A DNA stretch of 64,000 nucleotides, taken from positions 62,001 through 126,000 of the forward strand of contig NZ_RHFG01000007.1 in assembly GCF_004745485.1 (NCBI RefSeq), read 5' to 3'. The notes below the pieces were generated by a model. That model saw nothing but the letters and a program-made list of their open reading frames with translations, was not told the DNA's origin and searched no databases. Numbering within the stretch: the stretch's first letter is position 1; every line of letters starts with the position of its first letter. The stretch is from Brevibacterium sp. S22. Lineage in GTDB: Bacteria; Actinomycetota; Actinomycetes; Actinomycetales; Brevibacteriaceae. The position numbers and the translations under genes are program-made. Below, piece by piece: positions 7,251 to 14,905 of this stretch.

Positions 7251-8696
7251 ATGCCCACCCTGCGACAGCAGCTGTTCCGGATCAAACCGGTCCCGCGGCA
7301 GAAGGAAGATGTCGAGACCGACCTCAAACGCACGATCGGCCTCTTCTCGCTGACGATGGTCGGCGTCGGATCGACGATCGGCACCGGAATCTTCTTCATC
7401 CTCTCCGAATCCGTGCCCGTGGCCGGCCCCGCGGTGATCTGGTCATTCGTCATCGCCGGGGTCGTCGCTGGCCTCGCGGTCATCTGCTATGCCGAGCTCG
7501 CCGGATCCGTTCCGGTCTCCGGGTCCTCGTACTCCTACGCCTACGCGACGCTCGGCGAGCTGCCGGCGATGGGCGTGGCCGCCTGCCTCCTCCTCGAGTA
7601 CGGAGTCGCCGGCGCCGCGGTCGCCGTCGGCTGGTCGCAGTACGTCAACCAGCTGCTGTTCAACCTCTTCGGCTTCCAGATCCCGCACGCCCTGGCCTAC
7701 GCCCCCGAGGAAGGCGGCATCGTCAACCTGCCGGCGATCCTCCTGCTCGCGATGTGCTGCTTCCTGTTGGTCCGCGGCACCGGCGAATCCATCGTCGTCA
7801 ACGCGATCATGGTGTGCCTGAAGGTCGGCGTGCTCATCTTCTTCGTCTGCGTCGGCGTGACCGGCTGGGACTCGAACAACTTCGCTGATTTCGCGCCCTT
7901 CGGCATCTCCGGCGTCGTCGCCGGCTCCGGGCTGATCTTCTTCAGCTACGTCGGCATGGACGCCGTCGCCACCGCCGGTGACGAGACGAAGAACCCGAAG
8001 AAGACGATGCCCCGCGCCCTCATCTCCGCCCTCATCATCGTCACCTCCGTCTACGTCCTCGTTGCCGTCGCCGCCCTGTCCGCCCAGCCGTGGGAGGAGT
8101 TCGAGGGGCAGACGGCGGGTCTGTCGGCCATCCTCGAGAGCATCGTCGGTTCCCAGTGGCCCGGCACGATCGTCGCCGCCGGCGCCGTGATCTCGATCTT
8201 CTCCGTCACGTTGGTCTCCATCTACGGCCAATCGCGCATCCTGTTCACGATGGCCGGCGACGGCATGATGCCCAAGCTCTTCCGCGAGGTCAATCCCCGC
8301 ACGCTCACCCCGGTCAAGGGCACGATCGCCGTCAGCGTCGTCGTCGCGATCCTCGCCGGGTTCATCCCGCTGAACTTCCTCGCCGAGATGACCTCGATCG
8401 GCACCCTCGTCGCCTTCGTCGTCGTGTCCCTGGCCGTGATCATCCTCCGCGTGCGCGAACCGAACTTAGAGCGCGGCTTCAGAGTCCCGTTCTATCCCGT
8501 CCTGCCGGTGCTCTCGATCATCGGCTGCTTCTGGATCATCTCGAGCTTGCAGCTGATCACTATCGTCGTCTTCGTCATCTGGACTGCCTTCATCCTCGGT
8601 CTGTACTTCGTCTTCGGCCGCAAGTCCTCGGTGCTGGGCAAGCGGCTCGCCGAGGCGGGACGCACTGATTCCGATTCCACAGGAGGAGAGAAATGA
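7251..8696 (+). CDS. APC-superfamily amino acid permease
   Basis: 481 residues, about 12 TM segments. The first helix has the APC signature Gly-Val-Gly-Ser-Thr-Ile-Gly-Thr-Gly-Ile-Phe (about 38-48). TM2-TM3 carry Cys-Tyr-Ala-Glu-Leu-Ala-Gly and Ser-Gly-Ser-Ser-Tyr-Ser-Tyr-Ala-Tyr, and TM6 has Phe-Phe-Ser-Tyr-Val-Gly-Met-Asp-Ala-Val-Ala-Thr-Ala, all as in the CAT/YfnA cationic or branched amino-acid permeases. Substrate unassigned. The stop overlaps the start of a Usp gene by 4 nt (ATGA), a coupled pair seen for several actinobacterial APC permeases. Confidence 0.9.
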   Translation: MPTLRQQLFRIKPVPRQKEDVETDLKRTIGLFSLTMVGVGSTIGTGIFFILSESVPVAGPAVIWSFVIAGVVAGLAVICYAELAGSVPVSGSSYSYAYATLGELPAMGVAACLLLEYGVAGAAVAVGWSQYVNQLLFNLFGFQIPHALAYAPEEGGIVNLPAILLLAMCCFLLVRGTGESIVVNAIMVCLKVGVLIFFVCVGVTGWDSNNFADFAPFGISGVVAGSGLIFFSYVGMDAVATAGDETKNPKKTMPRALISALIIVTSVYVLVAVAALSAQPWEEFEGQTAGLSAILESIVGSQWPGTIVAAGAVISIFSVTLVSIYGQSRILFTMAGDGMMPKLFREVNPRTLTPVKGTIAVSVVVAILAGFIPLNFLAEMTSIGTLVAFVVVSLAVIILRVREPNLERGFRVPFYPVLPVLSIIGCFWIISSLQLITIVVFVIWTAFILGLYFVFGRKSSVLGKRLAEAGRTDSDSTGGEK

Positions 8697-9610
8697 GCAT
8701 CGTCGTCGGGATCGCACCAGGTCAGGACAACCGGGCGGCCATCGAGCTCGGCATCGTCCTCGCCCGCACTTACAAGCGCCGGATCGTCGCGACCGCTGTC
8801 GACTCGTCTGCCTTCCCGATGGCTCCCGTGCACTTCGAGGGTCAGTACGCGAAGAGATTTCGGAAGGTCGCCGAGGTGGCCCTCGACGAAGTGCGCACGC
8901 TCATTCCCGCCGACATCGAGTCCGAAATCGTGCTGCACGAATCCCGGTCCTCGCGCCGGGGGCTGCTCGAGATGTGCGAGAAGGCGGAGGCCTATCGCCT
9001 CGTCGTCGGTCCGGCCGCTGACGGCAGTGAGGGCAGGATCGCCCTGGGATCGGTCTCGAACGGACTGCTCCACAGTGCACGCCTGCCCGTGGCGATGGCT
9101 CCGGCTGGTTTCACTGCCTCGGAGGGGGCGCGGCTGAAGAGGATCACGGCCGCGTATTCGGGGTCGTCCACCTCGGCGGACCTCATCCTCGGTGCGGCCA
9201 TGGTCTCGGCGCAGTCGGATGTGCCGTTCCGCATCGCCTCGTTTGCCCCGCGTTCACGGGTGGTCGCGTCCGCGAATGTTCCCTTCGATATGGAGTCGAG
9301 CGTCGTCGACGAGTGGGCGAAGGTCGTCCAGCGTGACACGGACGAGATCCTGTGCTCGATCGAGCAGCTGCACATCAAGCCGGGAGAGACCGATGTCGTC
9401 GTGGGTACCGGCGCGAACTGGGCCTCGGCGCTCGGGGCCGTCGAGTGGGAACACCCCGAGGTGATGATGCTCGGCTCCTCGGGGCTCGGCGCGCTCAAGC
9501 GGGTGTCGTTGGGCAGTCATGCGATGCGGATCCTTCAGCACTCTCCGGTGCCGGTCGTGGTCGTGCCCCGGCGGGCGAAGGCCGACTACACCCGGCAGCC
9601 CGGCGTGTGA
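8693..9610 (+). CDS. Tandem universal stress protein (two Usp domains)
   Basis: 305 residues with two UspA folds (about 1-145 and 150-300). The second domain has an intact ATP-type loop Gly-x2-Gly-x9-Gly-Ser near 260-275 (Gly-Ser-Ser-Gly-Leu-Gly...Gly-Ser-His). The first has a related but less regular Gly-Pro-Ala-Ala-Asp-Gly-Ser loop. It starts with ATG inside an aggaggaga context that overlaps the permease stop, so the two products are made together. It may regulate or protect the permease; that part is inference. Confidence 0.85.
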   Translation: MSIVVGIAPGQDNRAAIELGIVLARTYKRRIVATAVDSSAFPMAPVHFEGQYAKRFRKVAEVALDEVRTLIPADIESEIVLHESRSSRRGLLEMCEKAEAYRLVVGPAADGSEGRIALGSVSNGLLHSARLPVAMAPAGFTASEGARLKRITAAYSGSSTSADLILGAAMVSAQSDVPFRIASFAPRSRVVASANVPFDMESSVVDEWAKVVQRDTDEILCSIEQLHIKPGETDVVVGTGANWASALGAVEWEHPEVMMLGSSGLGALKRVSLGSHAMRILQHSPVPVVVVPRRAKADYTRQPGV

Positions 9611-9636
9611 TCCGCAGCCGTTGGCGCACCCGGCCT

Positions 9637-9744
9637 GGCGGCGGGGTGGCCCGGCGGCGTATTCGGACTGGCGGCGCACCGGCCGGGCGGCGAAGCGGTC
9701 TGGCGGTGAAGCATACGATATGGCGGCGCGGTGGTGCGGCGGCT
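9637..9744. repeat. Degenerate GGCGGCG tandem array, about 16-bp period
   Basis: Within the 429-bp gap after the Usp gene, GGCGGYG/GGCGGCT cores start at 9637, 9653, 9670, 9686, 9702, 9722 and 9738: seven units spaced 16, 17, 16, 16, 20 and 16 bp. The rest of each unit is loosely AxCGGxC-like. No reading frame here looks like protein. Function unknown. Confidence 0.7.
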
Positions 9745-9746
9745 AA

Positions 9747-9875
9747 GCATCCCTCACCATCAGCGGAGAATCCTCGCGTTGACGGCACGTCCTACAGTCC
9801 GCAGCGCATCCCTCACCGGTAGCGGCTCAACCTCCCGCAGGAGCGCGGTGTTGTGCTGCGAACGGTGAGGGATGC
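9747..9875. repeat. GCATCCCTCACC repeats forming an inverted pair
   Basis: GCATCCCTCACC occurs directly at 9747-9758 and 9806-9817, and its complement (CGGTGAGGGATGC) at 9863-9875. The second and third copies can pair over 13 bp around a 44-nt loop. It follows the GGCGGCG array, and nothing else was seen in the 9611-10039 gap except the operator-like dyad at 9952. Confidence 0.65.
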
Positions 9876-9951
9876 TTGAGGGTCGGGTCCGGCTGTGGCG
9901 GCTTGTGACGATTTTCAGTGAGCGGATCGCCATTCGGAGAGTGTCCAATAC

Positions 9952-9964
9952 TTGAACAGTTCAA
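9952..9964. promoter_or_regulatory. TTGAAC-a-GTTCAA dyad upstream of the FAH gene
   Basis: A perfect 6+1+6 inverted repeat in the A/T-rich patch about 75 nt before the ATG at 10040. The placement suits an operator or promoter element for the FAH-family gene. No regulator gene is adjacent. Confidence 0.4.
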
Positions 9965-10039
9965 AATTAGTGCTGGTGAGTTCGTTAGCGTGTCGGCAGG
10001 TCACAATGACGTGGCCGGGAGCTAGTAGAGAGGAACCGC

Positions 10040-10891
10040 ATGGAACTGCTGCGACTGGGACCGATTGGACACGAGATTCCGGCGGTCCGCCACGACGGGG
10101 TCTACTTCGACCTGCGTCCGCTGACCGATGAGATCGACCCGAATTTCTTTGCCTCAGATGGCATCGACCGAACTCGCACGGCGCTCGAGGCCGGGGAGCT
10201 CGCAGAACTCGACCGAGCGGGCGAAATGCGCCTCGGCGCACCGCTGACCAGGCCGTCTGCGATCGTGTGCGTGGGCATGAACTACGCCGCACATGCCAGA
10301 GAGGCCGGTGCGGAACCACCCGAGCGTCCCGTCATCTTCTTCAAGATGCCCTCGACGATCTCCGGTCCCACCGACCTGATCGAGCTGCCGCCGTCTGCGA
10401 CGAAGGCCGATTGGGAGGTCGAGCTCGGAGTGGTCATCGGTACGCAAACCTTCAGGGTCGCCTCGGCGGAGGAGGGACTCGACCATGTGGCCGGCTACGT
10501 GCTCGCCAACGATCTCTCGGAACGTCGCCTGCAGATCGAGGAGTCCGGCGGTCAGTGGTCGAAGGGCAAGAACCTGCCCGGATTCACCCCGCTCGGCCCG
10601 TGGATCAGCCCCGCCGCCGAGGTGGACCCCGGTGACCTGCGACTGCGCAGTTGGGTCAACGGTGAGGCCAGGCAGGACTCGACGACGAGCGACCTGATCT
10701 TCTCCGTCGGAGAGATCGTCTTCCAGCTCAGCCAGGCGATGGCCTTCGAGCCGGGAGACGTCATCCTCACCGGCACCCCGCAGGGCGTGGCAATGTCCGG
10801 AAAGTACCCGTACCTGGCCGACGGTGATGTTGTCGAGCTCGAGATCGAGGGGCTCGGGCGGCACCGGCAGGTTGTGGCCGCCACGGACTGA
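10040..10891 (+). CDS. Fumarylacetoacetate hydrolase (FAH)-family enzyme
   Basis: 283 residues. The family uses a divalent metal to hydrolyse, decarboxylate or hydrate 2-oxo acids (acylpyruvates, ureidoglycolate, diketo-deoxy sugars). The catalytic domain covers about 70-280. It starts with Cys-Val-Gly-Met-Asn-Tyr-Ala-Ala-His, and the metal ligands are the Glu-x-Glu (Trp-Glu-Val-Glu-Leu) near 117-119 and the Asp of Ala-Asn-Asp-Leu-Ser-Glu-Arg near 155. The C-terminal Ile-Leu-Thr-Gly-Thr-Pro-Gln-Gly-Val is also typical. Start ATG has gagagga upstream. It is monocistronic, ending in a strong terminator at 10994. The exact substrate is not determined. Confidence 0.85.
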   Translation: MELLRLGPIGHEIPAVRHDGVYFDLRPLTDEIDPNFFASDGIDRTRTALEAGELAELDRAGEMRLGAPLTRPSAIVCVGMNYAAHAREAGAEPPERPVIFFKMPSTISGPTDLIELPPSATKADWEVELGVVIGTQTFRVASAEEGLDHVAGYVLANDLSERRLQIEESGGQWSKGKNLPGFTPLGPWISPAAEVDPGDLRLRSWVNGEARQDSTTSDLIFSVGEIVFQLSQAMAFEPGDVILTGTPQGVAMSGKYPYLADGDVVELEIEGLGRHRQVVAATD

Positions 10892-10993
10892 TGGGCCCCG
10901 TCGCCCTGTTCGATGCCCGCGGCAGTTTTCGCACGTGAGAACACCCGGAGGAAGGCTGGCAGGATCGGACGTCGTTGAATCTCGTGGCACAGA

Positions 10994-11033
10994 ACGAGGG
11001 GCAGTGCTCCACTGTTGGTGCACTGCCCCTCGT
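10994..11033. terminator. Bidirectional intrinsic terminator
   Basis: A perfect 14-bp stem (ACGAGGGGCAGTGC and its complement) with a 12-nt loop lies between the convergent FAH gene (stop 10891) and the Gly/Gln-rich protein gene (stop 11059). A short T-containing stretch follows on the right (cgtcagttaact). Confidence 0.75.
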
Positions 11034-11058
11034 CAGTTAACTGTGGCTGAACCGAGGT

Positions 11059-11526
11059 TCAGCGCTGCTGGCCGAAACCGCCCTGCTGACCGGCTCCGCC
11101 CTGCTGGCCGCCGGGTGCGCCGCCCTGCTGGCCGTTTCCGCCCTGGCCACCTTGACCGGGAGCTCCGCCCTGGTTCTGCTGGCCGCCCTGATTGCCCTGC
11201 TGGCCGCCCTGAGGCTGATTGGCCTGGTCAGCGTTGGGCTGCTGTCCGCCGCTCTGCTGGCCCCCGGGTCCGCCCTGCTGGCCGCCCTGGTTGCCTGGCT
11301 GGCCGCCGGGTCCACCCTGGCCGCCCTGTTGGCCGCCCTGGTTGTCTCCTCCGCCGACGAAATCGCCCGCTGCCTGGCGGCCCTGGTCAACCTGGTCGGA
11401 GAACTTTCCTCCGGTCGCGCTGTTGGCTGCGTCTGCCGCTTTGTCGAGGCCCTGATTGGCTACATTCTGTCCCTGTTCAGAGTTGACGGCGTCCTTGGCC
11501 TTGTCTGCGAAATCTCCGATTCCCAC
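11059..11526 (-). CDS. MT0933-antitoxin-like protein with long Gly/Gln-rich tail
   Basis: 155 residues. Residues 1-55 match the MT0933-type antitoxin-like pattern: Gly-Ile-Gly-Asp-Phe-Ala-Asp-Lys-Ala-Lys-Asp-Ala, a Gly-Leu-Asp-Lys-Ala-Ala-Asp repeat, then Thr-Gly-Gly-Lys-Phe-Ser-Asp-Gln-Val-Asp. From about residue 60 the protein is almost only Gly, Gln, Asn and Pro (GGQQGG units, about 95 residues) and is expected to be disordered. Start is GTG at 11526 with a near-perfect aaaaggag 7 nt upstream; longer starts lack this. No toxin gene is adjacent, so despite the family name a toxin-antitoxin role is doubtful; a stress or phase-separating protein is possible. Confidence 0.65.
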   Translation of the reverse strand: MGIGDFADKAKDAVNSEQGQNVANQGLDKAADAANSATGGKFSDQVDQGRQAAGDFVGGGDNQGGQQGGQGGPGGQPGNQGGQQGGPGGQQSGGQQPNADQANQPQGGQQGNQGGQQNQGGAPGQGGQGGNGQQGGAPGGQQGGAGQQGGFGQQR

Positions 11527-11906
11527 GGTGAAACTCCTTTTCAGTAACGTAACGTCGCTGGCTGCGACTGCTCCTCCAGTCTTGGAGAACAGCTGGGATG
11601 AGGCAACAGCCGACAAGGAAAATTGCGCGAAGTTCGCTCAAGTCTCAGGTGATGTTCAACTGATGCCAAAACTTCACATGACTCTCAATGGAGAGGGCGG
11701 TGCGCAAAGCGCGATATCCGCGATAGAGTTCGCCCTCGGCACTCAGCTCAGGTGAGCGCTTCAGTGAGATCGACGGCGACGGCACCGATATCCCGGCCTC
11801 TGGGAGAAACTCCTGGCACGATGGAACTAGCAGTCACGGACGAGAACCATGATGGTCGGAGCGCAGCCGCGCCGCGCCGGACCGTCGCCTGATAAGGAGC
11901 ATCGAC
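11527..11906. other. 380-bp divergent intergenic region
   Basis: Holds the promoters for the leftward Gly/Gln-rich gene and the rightward CoA-transferase. The open frames in it have no protein character. A ribosome site (ataaggagc) lies at the right end. No strong repeat or operator dyad was found by eye. Confidence 0.5.
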
Positions 11907-13154
11907 ATGAGCACGCACCGACTTCCCCTTGACGGTGTGCGAGTCCTCGAACTCGGCAATTACATCGCCGCGCCCACTGCCGGGCGGATGCTCGCCGACT
12001 TCGGCGCCGAGGTGATCAAGGTCGAACGTCCCGGCACCGGCGACGAGCTGCGCAATTGGCGGCTCAAGGCCGGCGACACCTCCATGCTTTACCGCACCAT
12101 CAACCGCAACAAGAAGTCCGTCGTCCTCGACCTGCGCAGCGACGAAGGTCGTGAGGCGGTGCTCGAGCTCGTACGTCGCTCGGACATCCTGCTGGAGAAC
12201 TTCCGCCCCGGCACCCTTGAGAAGTGGGGGCTCGGCCCGGACGTCCTCGAAGCCGCCAACCCGGACCTCGTGCTCGTGCGGATCTCCGCGTTCGGGCAGA
12301 CCGGCCCGATGTCGGCCCGCCCCGGGTTCGCAGCCGTGGCCGAGGGATACTCCGGTTTCCGCGAGCTCGTCGGCGACCCCGACCGCCCACCCGTGCGCGT
12401 GGGCATCTCGATCGGCGATTCGATCGCCGGCATGCAGGCCGCGTTCGGTGCCGTGATGATGCTCTTCGACCGACAGCGACAGAAGATCGCCGGAGCCGCC
12501 GAGGCGGTCGTCGGGTCCGCGCACGGATTCGAAGGGGAGGGTCCGCTGTCCGAGCGGACCGTCGATGTGGCGCTCAACGAGGCGATGTTCTCCATGATGG
12601 AATCCCTCGTCCCCGACCACTCCGCCTTCGGTGAGATCCGCACCCGCACCGGGGGTCGGATGGAGGGCATCGCACCCTCGAACGGCTACCTCTGCGCCGG
12701 TGGGAAATCCGTAGTCATCGCCGGCAACGGCGATGGAATCTTCGGCCGTCTGATGACGGCGATCGACCGTCCCGACCTCGCCGAGGATGCCGAACTGCAG
12801 ACGAACGCCGGCCGTTGGCAGCGGCGCGAGGAACTCGACGAGGCGATCGGCGCGTGGTGCGCCGAACGTGAGGTCGAGGACGTGGTCGAGGTCTTGGAGG
12901 AGGTCGGCGTTCCGGCCGGACCGATCTACACAGCCGAGGACCTCGTCGCCGACGAGCAGCTGGCCGCCCGCGGAATGATCCAGCACCACGACGTCTCCAC
13001 CGGCGAAGAAGTCCTCGAGGACGTCGCCTTCCCCGGCATCACCCCGGTCATCGGCGGCGAATCCATCGCCATCGACCACCTCGGCCCCGATCTGGGCGAA
13101 CACACCGAGGAAGTGCTGGGGTGGTTAGGGCTGAAGTCGGCCGACGGCAGCTGA
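11907..13154 (+). CDS. Class III CoA-transferase (CaiB/BaiF family)
   Basis: 415 residues. The family moves CoA between carboxylic acids through an Asp-bound intermediate. Diagnostic features are the N-terminal Pro-Leu-Asp-Gly-Val-Arg-Val-Leu-Glu-Leu, then Ala-Gly-Arg-Met-Leu-Ala-Asp-Phe-Gly-Ala-Glu-Val-Ile-Lys-Val-Glu, Asn-Arg-Asn-Lys-Lys-Ser, and Glu-Asn-Phe-Arg-Pro-Gly. The catalytic Asp is expected near 170 (Gly-Ile-Ser-Ile-Gly-Asp-Ser). ATG 11907 follows ataaggagc. It stands alone upstream of a RibD-like gene and about 2 kb before a lyase/CoA-transferase operon, so it may act in the same or a parallel acid pathway. Acid specificity is unknown. Confidence 0.9.
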   Translation: MSTHRLPLDGVRVLELGNYIAAPTAGRMLADFGAEVIKVERPGTGDELRNWRLKAGDTSMLYRTINRNKKSVVLDLRSDEGREAVLELVRRSDILLENFRPGTLEKWGLGPDVLEAANPDLVLVRISAFGQTGPMSARPGFAAVAEGYSGFRELVGDPDRPPVRVGISIGDSIAGMQAAFGAVMMLFDRQRQKIAGAAEAVVGSAHGFEGEGPLSERTVDVALNEAMFSMMESLVPDHSAFGEIRTRTGGRMEGIAPSNGYLCAGGKSVVIAGNGDGIFGRLMTAIDRPDLAEDAELQTNAGRWQRREELDEAIGAWCAEREVEDVVEVLEEVGVPAGPIYTAEDLVADEQLAARGMIQHHDVSTGEEVLEDVAFPGITPVIGGESIAIDHLGPDLGEHTEEVLGWLGLKSADGS

Positions 13155-13199
13155 AATCGACCCTGTCGGTGGCGGTCGAATAGGTCTACCCTTGGGCTC

Positions 13200-13748
13200 A
13201 TGGGCGAGCTCATGTACTCGATCAACGTCACCGTCGACGGCTGCTGCGACCACCGCGTCGGGCTCATCAGCGAGGAGCTGCACCGGCACCATGCGCACAA
13301 TCTCGCTCGAGCCGACGGTCTGATCTTCGGCCGGACCACCTACGAGATGATGGAAGACGCATGGCGTCGCCCCGACGGTGACACGACCCCGCCGGAGGAT
13401 CTCGATCCGTTCGTTGCCGCGATCGATCCGGCCCGCAAATACCTCGTCTCTTCCACGCGGAAGACCGCCGAGTGGAACACCGAGATCATCCGCGGAGACC
13501 TCGCCTCGGCGATTCGTCGACTCAAGGAGGAATCGGAGACCGGGCTGATCGTCGGGGGAGTGACGCTGCCGCGCGGACTCGCCGAGCTCGGGCTCATCGA
13601 CGTCTACGAATTCGTCGTCCACCCCATCATCGCCGGGCATGGCCCCTACGTCTTCGCAGGTCTCGCCGAGGTCGTCGATCTCGTCCCCGATGGACGCGGC
13701 GAGCTGCCTTCCGGGCACGCCGTCCTGCGGTTCCGACCGATGCGCTGA
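13200..13748 (+). CDS. RibD C-terminal/dihydrofolate-reductase-like protein
   Basis: 182 residues with a single RibD-C/DHFR-like Rossmann-type fold. It opens with Met-Tyr-Ser-Ile-Asn-Val-Thr-Val-Asp-Gly-Cys, then Ala-Asp-Gly-Leu-Ile-Phe-Gly-Arg-Thr-Thr-Tyr-Glu (NADPH side) and Gly-Gly-Val-Thr-Leu-Pro before a C-terminal strand pair. These stand-alone proteins are widespread in actinobacteria and their reaction is unproven. No ribosome site precedes ATG 13200, and a TACCCT hexamer sits about 10 nt upstream, so the transcript may be leaderless; ATG 13212 is an alternative. A small CCCGT-tag-ACGGG hairpin lies after the stop, at 13792-13804. Confidence 0.75.
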   Translation: MGELMYSINVTVDGCCDHRVGLISEELHRHHAHNLARADGLIFGRTTYEMMEDAWRRPDGDTTPPEDLDPFVAAIDPARKYLVSSTRKTAEWNTEIIRGDLASAIRRLKEESETGLIVGGVTLPRGLAELGLIDVYEFVVHPIIAGHGPYVFAGLAEVVDLVPDGRGELPSGHAVLRFRPMR

Positions 13749-13920
13749 GCCTCAACGTCGTCGAGTCCCGACAACCCCAGACCCGAGGAGTCCCGTTAGA
13801 CGGGAACGGCACCCCTCAATACTGTTCGTGTTCTCACATACCGGGCAGATTGCCTATCGCACATCCTCCGACCTGTAGTAACAATGGGAACAGCCGCGCA
13901 TCGCCGCACGACGAACGACC

Positions 13921-13939
13921 CTTCCCGATCATCGGGAAG
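13921..13939. promoter_or_regulatory. 19-bp dyad (CTTCCCGAT-c-ATCGGGAAG) before the lyase operon
   Basis: A perfect 9+1+9 inverted repeat lies just upstream of the ribosome site (gaaggag, about 13947) of the lyase gene. The operon ends with an IclR-type regulator gene (19370), so this is the best operator candidate for it. A roadblock-type position downstream of the promoter is implied. Confidence 0.55.
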
Positions 13940-13956
13940 ATGTGAGAAGGAGTCCC

Positions 13957-14904
13957 ATGGTCCGGCCCACTTCCGTCGACATCCTCGACACCACTTTGCG
14001 CGACGGTCTGCAGATCGAGAAGGCCATCGTGCCCACCGAGATCAAGGTCGCGCTCGCCGAGAAGCTCATCGCCGCCGGACTGACGCACATCGAAGTCGGA
14101 TCCTTCGTCAATCCGAAGAAGGTCCCGCAGATGGCCGACACCGACGAACTCCTCCGTCGCCTGTCTCGCCACGAGGCCGATGGGGTCGAGTTCTATACCC
14201 TCGTCTTCAACCTCAAGGGTGCCCAACGCGCCGTCGATGCCGGCGCGAAGAACATCAAGCTCGTCCTCTCTGCCTCCGAGGGACACTCGAAGGCGAATTC
14301 CGATGCCTCCATCGCCGAGGCGTCCGACCGCCTCATGGATGCGGCGAACTTCGCCCGTGAACAGGGGCTGCGCTTCGACATCACCACTGCCGTGAGCTTC
14401 ATCTGCCCCTTCGACGGGATCACCGAGGCGGGCCACCTCGTCGAGGTTCTCCGTCCCTTCGTGGACGCCGGAGCGCACGGAATCGGGGTGGCCGACACCA
14501 TCGGGAACGCCAGTCCCTCGCTCGTCCGCCGCAACACCTCGGCGGTTCTCGAGGCCTTCCCGGACAAGCCGGTCAACCTCCACCTCCACGACACCTATAA
14601 CTTCGGCATGGCCAACGTCATCGCCGCCCTCGACCTCGGCATCTCGCACTTCGACGCGGCAATGGGCGGACTCGGCGGCTGCCCCTTCGCACCGGGAGCG
14701 GCCGGCAACATCGGCACCGACGACCTCGTCCATCTCCTCCACCGCGAAGGCGTGGCCACTGGCGTCGACGTCGAGGCCCTCACCGAGGTGCGTTCACCCC
14801 TCATCGATGCCGTCGGGCACGAGCTGACCTCGAGCCTGTCCGACATCCCTGCCACCCCCGCGGTCTTCGACGGGCGGTTCGCCTCTGCCTCGGTGAGGGA
14901 CTGA
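13957..14904 (+). CDS. Hydroxymethylglutaryl-CoA lyase-family enzyme
   Basis: 315 residues, HMGL/DRE-TIM barrel. Asp-Thr-Thr-Leu-Arg-Asp-Gly-Leu-Gln near residues 9-17 gives the catalytic Arg and a metal Asp. His-Leu-His-Asp-Thr near 208-212 gives the two metal His residues. The HMG-CoA lyase signature Gly-Gly-Leu-Gly-Gly-Cys-Pro-Phe-Ala-Pro-Gly-Ala near 236-247 carries the active-site loop Cys. It should cleave HMG-CoA to acetyl-CoA and acetoacetate, or a related 3-hydroxyacyl-CoA such as citramalyl-CoA. ATG 13957 is chosen over GTG 13942 because gaaggag precedes it. The next gene, a CoA-transferase, starts 1 nt after the stop. Confidence 0.88.
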   Translation: MVRPTSVDILDTTLRDGLQIEKAIVPTEIKVALAEKLIAAGLTHIEVGSFVNPKKVPQMADTDELLRRLSRHEADGVEFYTLVFNLKGAQRAVDAGAKNIKLVLSASEGHSKANSDASIAEASDRLMDAANFAREQGLRFDITTAVSFICPFDGITEAGHLVEVLRPFVDAGAHGIGVADTIGNASPSLVRRNTSAVLEAFPDKPVNLHLHDTYNFGMANVIAALDLGISHFDAAMGGLGGCPFAPGAAGNIGTDDLVHLLHREGVATGVDVEALTEVRSPLIDAVGHELTSSLSDIPATPAVFDGRFASASVRD

Positions 14905-14905
14905 C

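Noticed and set aside
11748..13103. Long antisense open frame (451 codons) opposite the first CoA-transferase gene
   Set aside because: Its product is rich in Asp/Gly/His/Val without any family pattern, while the plus strand encodes a textbook CaiB protein with a ribosome site. Long antisense frames are expected in GC-rich actinobacterial genes.
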